Source: Takakia lepidozioides
Lineage: Eukaryota; Streptophyta; Takakiopsida; Takakiales; Takakiaceae
DNA length: 64,000 bases
Direction: 5' to 3'
Assembly: GCA_030704615.1 (NCBI GenBank)
Contig: CM060732.1
Coordinates: 51,503,053-51,567,052 of the forward strand
This document shows positions 22,149 through 32,274 of the stretch, one piece after another. Position 1 is the stretch's first letter, and each line of letters starts with the position of its first letter. The position numbers and the translations under genes are program-made. The notes below the pieces were generated by a model, which worked only from the letters and a program-made list of their open reading frames with translations, had not been told where the DNA came from and did no database searches.

Positions 22149-22974
22149 CGCCATCTGTGGCCCTACCTTCTGCCCACTGACAGGTGCTGGCACCCTTGCT
22201 GGTGCTGGTCCTTGAGGACCTGTTGTAGTTGTGGTGGATCTTCCACATGTGGAGGTCCCTGAGCACTCCTGCTACTGGCCCCACGATATTCACAGTATGC
22301 CCCAGCTCCAGTTGCACTACTTTCCCACACTCCCTGCCCCCCTAGAGCCAGATCTAGGCAGCCCGCCTGATCCCCCCAAGCCGACACCTTCGTTGGCCTG
22401 TGATCCAAGTGTTCCACTTGATCCAGGTCCAACGGGTTGGGATGTCCTGGTTGTAATCTCAACCTCAGCTGTTGGGTCTACTTCTTCAACTCTTCCTCTT
22501 CCAATTTCTTCTTCTCTTTTTCATCCTCCAATTCTGCCCTGGGTTTTCTTCTTACTCATGTAACTCCGCATGGTGTTGGAGAGTTTGAACTCTCCGTGGC
22601 TCTGCCACATCTCTCCTCCTTCTTCACCTTCCGTTTCCAGAAAACCTGGAGTTCTGCTTTGGTGTTCCATGCCAACTCTTATCAAAGATTTCTGTCAAAT
22701 CTTTTATCCAGGGATGTACCTCAGATCTTTCACCTCGTGGTTGATCTTCTTCCTGTACCAATTCCCTTAATCTTTCTTGCAAAGAAAAAGGAGTGGCATC
22801 CAACTCTAGTTCTTCCGGTATGGGTGATGTACTCTCTGATCTTAATGGTGTGAGAGGTCCAGATGATTCCCCTATGTCTATTCCTCTCTCCCAAAGATAT
22901 GGATAATTAGCTTTCAGATAGCTTTCTTTTTTTGCTGAATATCTCTGGAGTCTAGCTTCTCTTTCATCACTCAT
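22149..22974 (-). pseudogene. gag: gag N-terminal fragment, copy D
   Basis: The ATG at 22974 begins MSDEREARLQRYSAKKESY and stays open to about 22624, after which frames change several times in the acidic and Gly/Ser-rich linker. The fragment stops around the MALQPTRAKP position of other copies. It is the inverted partner of the gag piece at 21280-21915. Confidence 0.8.
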
Positions 22975-22995
22975 GTCCCATGTCTTTCATTTCTT

Positions 22996-23691
22996 TTAAT
23001 GTGGCAATAACCAAAACTCTCTTCTGTAATATCTCTCGTATATGCCTGGGTTTCTTTCAAGCTTCAATGCACCCTTGGCTATACTAGAAGTCTCCGTTAC
23101 CATATAACCATATGGCAAACAAGTCTGGAAAGTTGTTCTTGGTGTGAGTTTGATCCACAAAATATCCTTTGGAATCCAATTCTTTACCAATACAAGCTCT
23201 TCATGCATATGAGTATAAACATTCACCTTGCTTTCCTCCCAGCCTTCAAACTCTGCTCGCTTAATGGATAGCAATGCTATCACATAAACCAGTGTTGGTA
23301 ACCAACGTGCTCTTCCTCTACAGGCCACCTGATAAATCTTTATCACCCCTTTCTCCAGACCCCACTCCGGGTCAGCATCATGCACTCTCTTAAGAATGTT
23401 TTCTTTACAACCGTCTGGCAATTCCAAGAACCTCTGAAAGAATTGTTTGGACAATCTTTCCTTCTCCGTTTTACAGGGAATTTGATTCACATCAAATTCT
23501 TTAATTCTCCAACCACCATGATCCCACCAAATGCTTGTCACATCTGGTTGTTCAAGACTTAGTTCCCCAGTATGGTCGCCAAATGTCGAGCGGCTTTTAC
23601 TCACCCATCCCTTTGCTATCCGAGGTGGAAACTCCAAGATAGAAGAGTTGGATATCTCTAAGCACTCAGCCCGCTCAGTACAATCAGTCAT
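22996..23691 (-). CDS. Leader ORF of copy D, intact, starting in the LTR
   Basis: An uninterrupted 231-codon frame starts with ATG at 23691 inside the LTR (MTDCTERAECLEISNSSILE), crosses the primer-binding site as STFGDHTGELSLEQ, and ends at REFWLLPH, about 20 nt before the gag ATG at 22974. This is the only copy here in which the whole frame from the LTR to the end is open. It is mostly soluble, with a short hydrophobic segment (PTLVYVIALLS). No known domain is recognised. Its presence in every copy that retains the 5' region suggests it was a real gene of the family; alternatively it is spliced to a downstream frame. Confidence 0.7.
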   Translation of the reverse strand: MTDCTERAECLEISNSSILEFPPRIAKGWVSKSRSTFGDHTGELSLEQPDVTSIWWDHGGWRIKEFDVNQIPCKTEKERLSKQFFQRFLELPDGCKENILKRVHDADPEWGLEKGVIKIYQVACRGRARWLPTLVYVIALLSIKRAEFEGWEESKVNVYTHMHEELVLVKNWIPKDILWIKLTPRTTFQTCLPYGYMVTETSSIAKGALKLERNPGIYERYYRREFWLLPH

Positions 23692-24340
23692 GACCTGCAG
23701 CTAGTGAATCATGGTTGTGCTTCCCATTTGTATTCCTTCTTGCCTTCATGTTATCAATTTACCTTACCGTGTATACTGAAGCATCAGATTGCTTCAGTAT
23801 CTTCTTAGTTCCAGTTAATCATGCATTCATTTCACAGCTTCACTCATGTCTCTCTACACAGTGTGCTTGTATCGAATAAGTATCAGTTTACGATTTATCA
23901 GGTACTAGGCCAATGTCAAGGTGACTCTAATCCGCCCTACAATATCACTATAGCTCTGCATGAAATAAGCATCTACTGTTCATCTTTTCTCCTTCTATCT
24001 GCTCTCGTTCTCCTCTCCGCCTGATCTCCTCTCCTACATGACCAAGAAGCACTCCCCCGTGAAGTGTCTCCTCCGTTGCCGCTCCCCTTATCTGCCCACA
24101 AGCTGTTCTAACCACCTAACTAATTAACCGTCATCCCTGAAGTAACACGTTCCTTCTGCAGATGTCGTTCCCTCACAGTCGTTCCCTTCAATGATAACTG
24201 TTCCCCATGTACTGTGACACGCTGTGTCAAGCTGTGCCGAGCTGTGACTGGCTGTGTCGGGCTGTGTCGGCGGGGAGGCTGTGACTGGCTGTTGTCGGGC
24301 TGTGTCGGGCTGTGTTGGCTGTGACGGGTTGTGGCGGCTG
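23584..24340 (-). repeat. Partial 5' LTR of copy D
   Basis: It begins TGTCGAGCGG at 23584, next to the primer-binding site, and runs into the GGCTGTGTCGGG array, where it is cut at 24340. About 280 bp of the outer end are missing. Confidence 0.8.
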
Positions 24341-25320
24341 TGTCGAGCGGCTTTTACTCACCCATCCCTTCGCTATCCGAGGTGGGAACTCCAAGATAGA
24401 AGAGTTGGAAATCTCTAAGCACTCAGCCCGCTCAGAACAATCAGTCATGACCTACAGCTAGTGTATCATGGGGGTGTTTCCTATTTGTACTCCTTCCCGC
24501 ATTCATGAGAACGAGTTACCTTACTGTCTGCAATTAAGTACCAGTTTGCTTCAGAAATCTATCAAGTTCCATCCATTCATTCCACAACTTCACTCAGGTC
24601 TCTCTACACAGTGTGAGTATGAAGTATGTATCAGATTAATATCTATCAAGTATTAGGCTGAAACCATGGTGTCTCTAATCTACTCTACATTACAATTCTA
24701 CAACTTGCATTCATCAGGTAACAATAGATCGTCACTTCTCCTACTCTGTGCTCTTCATCTTTCCACTCACTGATGTGCTCTCCCCTTTATTTCCAAGCCG
24801 TGATGCCAGAAGTTGCCCCCCCAGAAGTGATCTCCAGACGTCCCCGCTCTTCGCTTTTTCTACCTACAAGCTGTTCTAACCGCTTTCCTAACTAACCGTC
24901 ATCCCTGTAGTACACGTTCTTTTTTCAGATGTCGTTCCCCCACAGTCGTTCCCTGTCAATGATAACTGTCCCCCAGCTGTGCCGAGCTGTGACTGGCTGT
25001 ATCAGGCTGTGGCGGGTTGTGACTGGCTGTGTCGGGCTGTGTAGGGCTGTGCGAAGCTGTGGCGGCTGTGTCGGGCTGTGATTGGCTGTGTTGGGCTGTG
25101 GTCGGCTGTGTCGGCTGTGTCGGACTGTGACGGGCTGTGTTGGCTGTGCGAAGCTGTGATGGCTGTGTCGGACTGTGATGGACTGTGTCGGGCTGTGTAT
25201 CTCCCCCCCCTAAAGCCTGTTGTTGTCACCCCTAAGGCTCCTCTTGGTCTCAGTCTGTGTAAAAATTAAGGGTACCCCACAGATCCCGTAAAAGCGTCCA
25301 AGTCCCAAGCAGCCCTAACA
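24341..25320 (-). repeat. 3' LTR of element E
   Basis: Inverted LTR from TGTCGAGCGG to GCAGCCCTAACA, containing a GGCTGTGTCGG array at about 24960-25200. Its leader-ORF start at 24448 reads out into the D LTR. Confidence 0.85.
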
Positions 25321-25344
25321 TTTACCCCTCCTCCTCTCAAAAAG
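25321..25344 (-). promoter_or_regulatory. Polypurine tract of element E
   Basis: The reverse complement is a purine run of the type GAGAGGAGGAGGGGTAAA directly adjacent to the 3' LTR, matching the position in B and G. Confidence 0.75.
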
Positions 25345-25359
25345 CCGTGTCCTCACGGT

Positions 25360-27708
25360 TTACTGTTTGGGATTAGCAAACTTTTGTGAGCGAGCACCCT
25401 TCTGACGGTGAGAGTCTCGTGAAGGATTGCGTATACGAGCCCGAGTCCTGTCACTGGTTGACGGAGATGACTGAGCACTACCTGGAAATGTCAGTCCCTC
25501 CTTTGGCTGATATCGAGGTAACCTCTCAGGCATAGGAGATCCCCGTCGTTTCTTCTCTGCCATCTGAATTGCATAGTCCTCTGCCATGTCAAAAGAGTCC
25601 GCTGAAGAAACAGTAGTATCAGAATCCTCGTCCCCCCTGAGGTGTTTTAACGGTCGAACTCTAACTGGAATTCTCTGGGGCATACAATGTGGTCCCACCA
25701 TGTCTGGAAGTTTAAACTGCAAAACTTGCTGTAATCACTGAATGGCAAAATTGGTGAAGACCCTGAACTCCTTGTCCGTAAAGGTGAGTGGTGTGCCAAT
25801 GACTTGTGAATTGTGCAAGTATTTCCATGCCTCATGTCCCTTAAAGAAAATATCGTCAGGGCCAAATTTCTATGTTGACAAATTGTTCCAGGCCGAATGA
25901 AACCATGAACGAATTTGTGAATCCTTTTGCATCATAACTTTTGCCTCATATAGGTACATATGAGGTGGTACTGAAGGTAAGACCCAATGATCCCCACTGA
26001 AATAACTCAGAAAGCGCGATTGCATCTTCTGCTGCTCAATGTGATAACGTGCCAGAAAACAAGCAGCATAGTATAACCCGCAGCCCATGACAATACTTGC
26101 TACCTCCTTGGTCTTGGTATAAATGAATCCATGTACAACTTGGAAGGCAATTAATTCCTTCAACATGGTACTTGCATCATGCCAGTACCTCGCAAAGTGA
26201 TGATCCTCAATGGGTCGATTGTTCGGAAGAACCTTAGTCCTAGTTGCCACTGGCAGCCAAATGCACATGATCTGGTAGTAATGTGCCAACGACTGCGGAG
26301 GACTAAATTCCTTCCAAGCCAAATCCAACACAATGGAAATTTGGTTGAAGGGCATAATCATAGCCCGACTGTACTCGCGTGAGCAGGAGTTTTAGGTGGG
26401 TTAAAAACAGCATCCCAGGCTGTGGCGGCTGTGGTGTGGCTGTAGTAACAACAGGGTCAGCTACTGTCACAGTCACTTGTTGTGGTATTGGTAGCACTGG
26501 CTCTTGTACCACTGGCATCTCCTGCAACCCCTGCGAAGAAGACTGAAAAGCTAAAGTTCTGGCTTGTAAATAAGAAGCCATCAGCTGCTCCTCAGGTACA
26601 AAGACTCTCTTGTCAATATTTGATGTCAAGTCCTCCACCTGAGTCTGCAGGCCGTCTACATCCTCTTGTAGCTCCGCTATCCTACTATAGATATTGTCTA
26701 TAGTAGTTGTGGCAATGTTCTGCACCTGCAGTCTGAGCTCATTAATCTCGCTTTGGGTGAGCTTCCGTGGTGCTTTGCCTTCCACCGGTCCGTGTGCTAA
26801 CCAGACCTGCAGAAGGTGGTTATCCACCAAGTTGGTTGTGGCACCTCTGAGAGTTTGCTCCTCTCTGAGTTTGTATATATCTAACTGCTGCTGTAAAGCC
26901 TCCATGCGCTTCGAAAGAGGTTCAACCAAACTCGCATAGGCAGCAACCAGATTATTGGCTTCCTTCCAAGTCTTGTTAGCGACAGAGAGTTCATTTCTAT
27001 TGGTCATGACCGTTTGTTGCAATTCCAGGATGTACCTCTCTTGGTCAGCTTCAACCTGCCTGTATTGCTTGAAAGTATTCTCATTGCGACAGATTGTATT
27101 CTTCATATCAACAATGAGTTTTGACTGCTCGACATTATCTGCCTGTGCCTTTATACATCTTTCCGCTTGGTTGTTAACTTCTTTTGTAGTTTGCTCAAGC
27201 GTAGTTGTGAGTGTAGCACATTGTATGGCCATCCTGTCATGCACTGTCTGCAACTCCGTATGTAGTGCATTTACTTCTTGCAACCTGCTTTCATGTTTCA
27301 CCTGCATTTGGTATAGCTGTTGCTTATGTGCTTCGTGCAACTGGTCTTGCGCGAGGCCTACTTCAATCAAATGTTCTTTGGCCAACTGCAAAGCAGCTGT
27401 TGTATCCTCTAACTCTTGCTGTAACTTGAGAGTGACTTCCTCATCGACCTTGTTTGCACACTCAGTGGCAAGTCGAGCCTCAAACTCCTTCCTGAGTTCC
27501 TCCCTCAAAGCTGCCAATTGGGTAGATGGAACATGGGATTTCACATAAGTGCCCAACAAATTAAGTGTCCTGCTTATGGAACTCATAAGCATGGCCTGCT
27601 GAGGGTCATCATGGTGAGTTTGCTGCTGTTCTCCCTGATCCTCAACAGTGTGATGCCTCACGAACCATTCAGGCCATTGCCCCACCAGATTTTCTTCCTG
27701 AACCACTT
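25360..27708 (-). pseudogene. Extra coiled-coil ORF of element E, C-terminal two thirds
   Basis: Pieces 27708-26303, 26361-25870 and 25865-25360 are homologous to the B extra ORF from its HHTVEDQ region to the Ser/Arg-rich C-terminus. The coiled-coil stretch (27480-26650) is one open frame with regular Leu/Gln/Glu spacing. The second globular region (AWKEFSPPQSLAHYYQIM, MGCGLYYAACFLARYH) is conserved, with two frame changes and a stop. The MULE interrupts the gene at the VTDEVVQEEN position; the first third is at 49860-51477. Confidence 0.82.
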
Positions 27709-27718
27709 CATCCGTCAC
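27709..27718. repeat. Left copy of the 10-bp MULE target-site duplication
   Basis: CATCCGTCAC flanks the MULE here and recurs at 49850-49859. Joining the flanks through one copy restores the normal order of the element E extra ORF. Ten bases is within the 8-11 bp known for Mutator-like elements. Confidence 0.88.
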
Positions 27719-27830
27719 GAGGTTTACTATTTCATGAGCAGAAACCATGAGCCATGAGCCATGAGCCGCATGAGCCGCATGAGCGGTGAGCCGAAGTCTA
27801 AGATACGCGGATTTCATGAGCGGACTCCTC
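27719..27830 (+). repeat. Left terminal inverted repeat with CATGAGCC tandem units
   Basis: The end starts GAGGTTTACTATTTCATGAGC, then has a run of ATGAGCC/ATGAGCCGC units (five or six to 27773) and another ATTTCATGAGCGG at 27813. Further inverted GCTCATGG copies occur at 27951 and 27971. Such clustered subterminal motifs are typical transposase-binding sites; that role is inferred. Confidence 0.75.
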
Positions 27831-28290
27831 CAAATTTGGAAATGCGGCAGATTAAACAAGTATTAAAATAATAGTTTTTTATTTGACCTTGCCGTTTTCG
27901 GACGTTCCAGATCATGTAATGCGGCGAAGATATGTCGTCAGTAACAAGTCCGCTCATGGTTTTTTAGATCCGCTCATGGAAATAAGTGACCGTGCAACGG
28001 GAAATCCAGTATACCACTGCAAAGGACGTCGCATACTGGCCTGTATAGAGTATTCCGCGGTTTTACATGCCTTAACATTGGAATGAAGCTGACCCTTTTG
28101 CCGCGATTGAACCAATGGAGTCTGCACCAATACAGTCTGCAGTACTTCACAATTCTGTCTTCTTCGGGTATTCGGCGGGAAAGGTTTGCAACTGAACTGG
28201 GAAATAGGGTGCCGCATTAGGGTTCGCACGTGCGAAATTTCGGAGCGGTTTGGTGTTGGCGAAGGCCGCCTCTGGGGGTACCTACGACGA
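27831..28290. other. Left subterminal region of the MULE, no gene
   Basis: This AT-rich stretch holds a half-copy of the GGAAATGCGG motif at 27838 and GCTCATGG motifs, and no convincing reading frame. It probably contains the 3' end of the transposase transcript; no clear poly(A) signal is assigned. Confidence 0.4.
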
Positions 28291-28295
28291 TATTT

Positions 28296-28317
28296 GGAAA
28301 TGCGGCGCCGCATTTCC
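28296..28317. repeat. Single GGAAATGCGG-type palindrome near the transposase 3' end
   Basis: A perfect 22-bp palindrome with core GAAATGCGGCGCCGCATTTC, identical to units in the array at 42236-43925. Confidence 0.85.
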
Positions 28318-28568
28318 TTGTCGGAGGTCGAATGAGGAAAGCAAGTTTTCGGAAGCAGAAAAACATGAACCCTCCAACATACAAAAATACATGCACGTGG
28401 AAACAAGTGAACGATATAGTAATATCTTAGTTCGAGCAAAACAGGTTACTGGTAGGCAAGACATATGTCGGACCTTTCTGTGGCCAGAGTCTGAGGTACT
28501 GGGCAGCAGTACAGTTCTACTATCCGAAGAGGATGGGCGTACCATTGTATGTGGACCGCAAGCCAAGC

Positions 28569-30717
28569 TCACTGGTCCCCTGGATCCATATTCAGAAGAG
28601 TGTGAACCTCCTGGGGGCTCAACCCTGGTGCATGTATGAAGTGATGAGTTGTGGAATTACAACGGAGTCTCTTTAGGTACACGTAGTACAAATGCTTGCA
28701 AGGGCAGTATGATGCCCCCTTTGTTCGCCATGATCTGGAAGTCGGTGCAATTGCAGGCGGGTAATTCTGAAATGGTGATGGTGTACACCTCATTGCGAAC
28801 AGCTGAGAGCCCGCCGTGGCCATTTGATACACACGCCCGAATCCTGGTGGGGGCACTTCTGTCGAGCTGGATTGTACAGTTCATCCGAAGTGCATTCCCC
28901 ATCCTTGTCTCGTTCACTTTTGAGGGAGGTCGCCGCCTCTTTGGTTTCCCCCAACGGTGTGTAGGATTCTTAGAGCTGTTGTGTCCCATTGTTCTTGCTC
29001 TCACAGGGGTCGGTGGTGGAGGCTGTGGAAGCGGAAATGGTTCTCTGGGGACGTCAGTGCGCTGCACCATCCGAAATCATGCGGCGGTAAGGGCATCGGC
29101 CTCAACCTGACTCAGATCGCAGCCTGGTTCCACCGGCCACACCGGGGGAGCCTCTGGCATTGTTTGTATGCCGTACTTGGGCTTTCCATACACGCAAGTC
29201 ATAATGTCGTGCCTGCAGAACCAGAACTGAGTGGTTGTCGCCTCCGCAAACTTTGCATGGACAAATCTTCCTGTAAAAGTAGGAGCAGGGACAGCCCCAT
29301 CTGGATTCCTCCTTATCATCTCTAAACAACGTTGCCGTGTATCCACACGAATTGCGGAACACCTTCCTCGAAACGACGGCTTTGTGCGAGCAATTCTCCA
29401 CTGTGAGGCAGACACAGTCGTCTCCACAATGGCTTGGCCATACTGCATAACAGCGGGCAGAATGTGGGGCAAGGGAGCGGTGGGAATTTGTTGCACAAAA
29501 TCCCCGGTTGAAGGCGACGGCGATCTGGAATTTCTTGGGCTTCCACTGCTGGAAGACACATTGTGCGGCAACATGACGGGACCTCGAGGTGCTGTCCGAA
29601 TGTTCCTGTCGGATCTCCAGGAATCCTCTTCGCACCCGGGTTCCTCTTCAATCCTCCGCCTGACAAGGCGAGTCCGGACCCCCTCTAGGTGTTCACCTCT
29701 GCGGTGCAGAGGCGTCCCTTTGATCTTCTCTCGCAATGTTGTCGCCCATTTCACTGGATTCTTGGACCTCGAAGCTGTTCGTACCAACAATTCCTCCCTG
29801 TCCGGCCCAAAGCCCATTGTTTGCCGCTCAGGAACTTGTAGTACGTGGCTTGCTGCATGATTGCTTTGTCGATGTCCTCCGTTGTGGCCGTCACTACGTC
29901 CACCAGATGTGCGGCAGAAGACGCTCGCCAGGAGGAGTGGACCGATTCTGCCATATTCGTGTTCGGCATGTCCATGTCGGAATCCAAGCACCGCTCCTAG
30001 AAGGACACAAACAATGGTGAGGGACCAATCGAAATGTCCGTAACAGAAAGACAAATGAACGAAATTGACAGCAGCCTACCTCCCGCATGTACTGTCCGAA
30101 CTGTCGATACCAAAAATGCCACCACCCCAACCAGCTGTGCAATGCTCCCAGATTGGTTGTCTCCACTGCACCTGACGTGTTCCACCAAGCCTCGATGATA
30201 GCAAACTTAACCTCCGCGTCATCAAATGTGGGTGCATCCTTCCACGCCGTACAAAGGACACGGTGTTCAGCTGGAATGAGCTAGCAACAAATTTGGTAGT
30301 GTAGTGGGATAGACTCTGCATCTAATGGAATCCACAGGATCTCTCTTTCCCCTCCATTGGAACATTGGGGTCCTCACCGTACACACGCCGCACCGCTGCC
30401 CAGTTGGCCTGAGCGTTGTGCCATGAATCCCCTGAAATTGGGCTCTGGCAATCCCGCCCTTGCCATCTGCTCGTTATGCCCTCCCATAGATGCATCTCGG
30501 ACTGTGTGTCCTCCCCTTTCATCTCGCAGATTGCAATCGTCATGAGCCTCTTGGAGTGATAGTCATAAACATGCGCACCCATAGTTACCCACTGATGGTT
30601 TGTAATTCGCTTGATGTGATCAAACATCACCCAAGCATTCGACAAGTTTCCAGTTGTCATGCGAGTGACCAAGTCGACTCCACTCCCAGGCCCACACGTC
30701 GACATTTTGAAAATGTA
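28569..30717 (-). pseudogene. MULE transposase, catalytic and SWIM zinc-finger half
   Basis: Minus-strand exons follow the order of a MULE transposase. 30717-30325 holds the catalytic region: WVMFDHIKR, VYDYHSK (candidate first Asp), ICEMKGEDT, GDSWHNAQANW (candidate second Asp) and the ERSCGFH signature, equal to the CxxH motif of the family. It ends in a TAG (30322-30324) where a Trp would be expected; the same frame then continues MQSLSHYTTKFV. After a frame change near 30260, an exon (TAWKDAPTFDDAEV to QYMRE) ends at 30080. A canonical 83-bp intron follows, then ERCLDSDMDMPNTNMAESVHSSW (29996-29751). A Pro/Ser-rich region leads to a SWIM finger at 28860-28640 with CNCTDF and, after a one-base shift in a C run (28715-28719), CPCKHLYYVYL. 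It is non-functional as it stands. Confidence 0.72.
29997..30079 (-). other. Intron in the MULE transposase gene
   Basis: On the minus strand the exon ends CGGGAG at 30080, the intron begins GTAGGC and ends TTCTAG at 29997. Both flanking exons join in phase 0. Its 83-bp length is ordinary for plants. Confidence 0.7.
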
Positions 30718-30722
30718 ACAAC
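30718..30722. repeat. Left copy of the 5-bp target duplication of element G
   Basis: ACAAC here and at 40374-40378 flank element G exactly. Removing G and one copy rejoins the transposase frame across the gap. Confidence 0.9.
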
Positions 30723-31667
30723 TGTTATAGGACTGTAGGGGACTTAGACACTTATACGGGATCTGTAGGGTACCCTTAATTTTTGCACAGACTGAGACCA
30801 ACAGGAGCCTTAGGGGTGACAGCAGCGCACTGTAGAGGGGGGTTACACAGCCAACACAGCCGTCACAGTCACAGTCACAGCCCACACAGCCAACACAGCC
30901 CGTCACAGTCGTCACAGCCCACACACACAACAGCCCACACAGCCCACACAGCCGTCACAGTCGTCACAGCAGACACAGCCCACACAGCCAGTCACAGCCC
31001 GCACAGCCACACAGCCAGTCACAGCCCGACACAGCCAAACACAGCCAGTCACCGCTTGACAGCTGTCACGATAATAGGGAACGACTGTGGGGAACAACAC
31101 CTGTGAAGGGAACATGTTAGTTCACAGACGACGGTTAGAGAGGGAAACGGTTAGAACCGCGGATAGGAGGATAAAGGGAAGAACGGGGAATGAGAAGGGG
31201 GATCATTAGGGGGGGGACTTTGAGTGAGGCTGGAGCGGAGATCGGAGGCAAAAGATGGAGAGCACGGTGAAGGAGAAAGAGGATTAGTAGATGCTTGATA
31301 TATGCAAAGCTGAATATAGAGCAGATTAGAGACATAATGGCTTCGGCCTGATACTGATAAATCATAATCTGATACTTATACGATACAATCACACTGTGTA
31401 GAGAGATCTGAGTGAAGCTGTGGATTGAATGGATGAGTGAAGGAAACCGATAGATTGATGAAGCAAACTGATACTTAATTATCAATGGTAAGGTAGCTAA
31501 GATGAATGCGGAAAAGGAAACAAATAGGAAACACCCCCATGATACACTAGCTGTAGGTCATGACTGATTGTTCTGCGCGGGCTGAGTACTTAGAGATTTC
31601 CAACTCTTCTATCTTGGAGTTTCCGCCTCGGATAGCGAAGGGATGGGTGAGTAAAAGCCGCGCGACA
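30723..31667 (+). repeat. 5' LTR of element G
   Basis: 945 bp from TGTTATAGGACTG to GCGCGACA, with a CACAGCC/GTCACAG array at 30845-31055. The first bases differ slightly from the 3' LTR (TGTTAGAG), and several indels separate the pair. Confidence 0.92.
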
Positions 31668-31708
31668 TTTGGCGACCATACTGGGACCTGGGACATGAAC
31701 AACCAGAT

Positions 31709-32253
31709 GTGACAGGCATCTGGTGGGATCATGGTGGTTGGACCATTAAAGAATTTGAAGTGAATCAAATTCCCTGTGGAACGAAGGAAGAAAGATTGTC
31801 CAAACAATTCTTTCAAAGGTTCTTGGAATTGCCAGACGGTTGTAAAGAAAATATTCTTAAACGAGTGCATGATGCTGATCCAGAATGGGGTCTGGAGAAA
31901 GGAGTGATAAAGATTTATCAGGTAGCCTGTAGAGGAAGAGCACGTTGGTTACCAACATTGGTTTATGTGATAGCGTTGCTATCCATTAAACGAGTAGAGT
32001 TTGAAGGCTGGGAAGAAAGAAAGGTGAATGTTTATACTCATATGCATGAAGAGCTTGTACTGGTAAAGAATTGGATTCAAAGGATATTTTGTGGATCAAA
32101 CTCACACCAAGAACAGCTTTTCAGACTTGTTTGCCATATGGTTATATGGTAACGGAGACTTCAAGTATAGCCAAGGGTGCATTGAAGCTTGAAAGAAACC
32201 CAGGCATATACGAGAGATATTACAGAAGAGAGTTTTGGTTATTGCCACATTAA
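31709..32253 (+). pseudogene. Leader ORF of element G, frameshifted
   Basis: Open from MTGIWWDHGGWTIKEF to about 32090, where a lost base moves the last third (RTAFQTCLPYGYMVTE to REFWLLPH) into another frame. A second lost base near the primer-binding site separates it from the LTR-encoded start. The stop lies about 20 nt before gag at 32275. Confidence 0.7.
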
Positions 32254-32274
32254 AAGAAATGAAAGACATGGGAC

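Larger units (their letters stand above)
22149..24340 (-). mobile_element. Truncated Ty3/gypsy copy D
   Basis: This minus-strand fragment has part of gag (22149-22974, ATG at 22974), the leader ORF, a primer-binding site (23565-23581) and a partial 5' LTR (23584-24340). Protease and pol are absent. The LTR lacks its outer end, because the 3' LTR of E starts at 24341 within the GGCTGTGT array. Confidence 0.85.
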
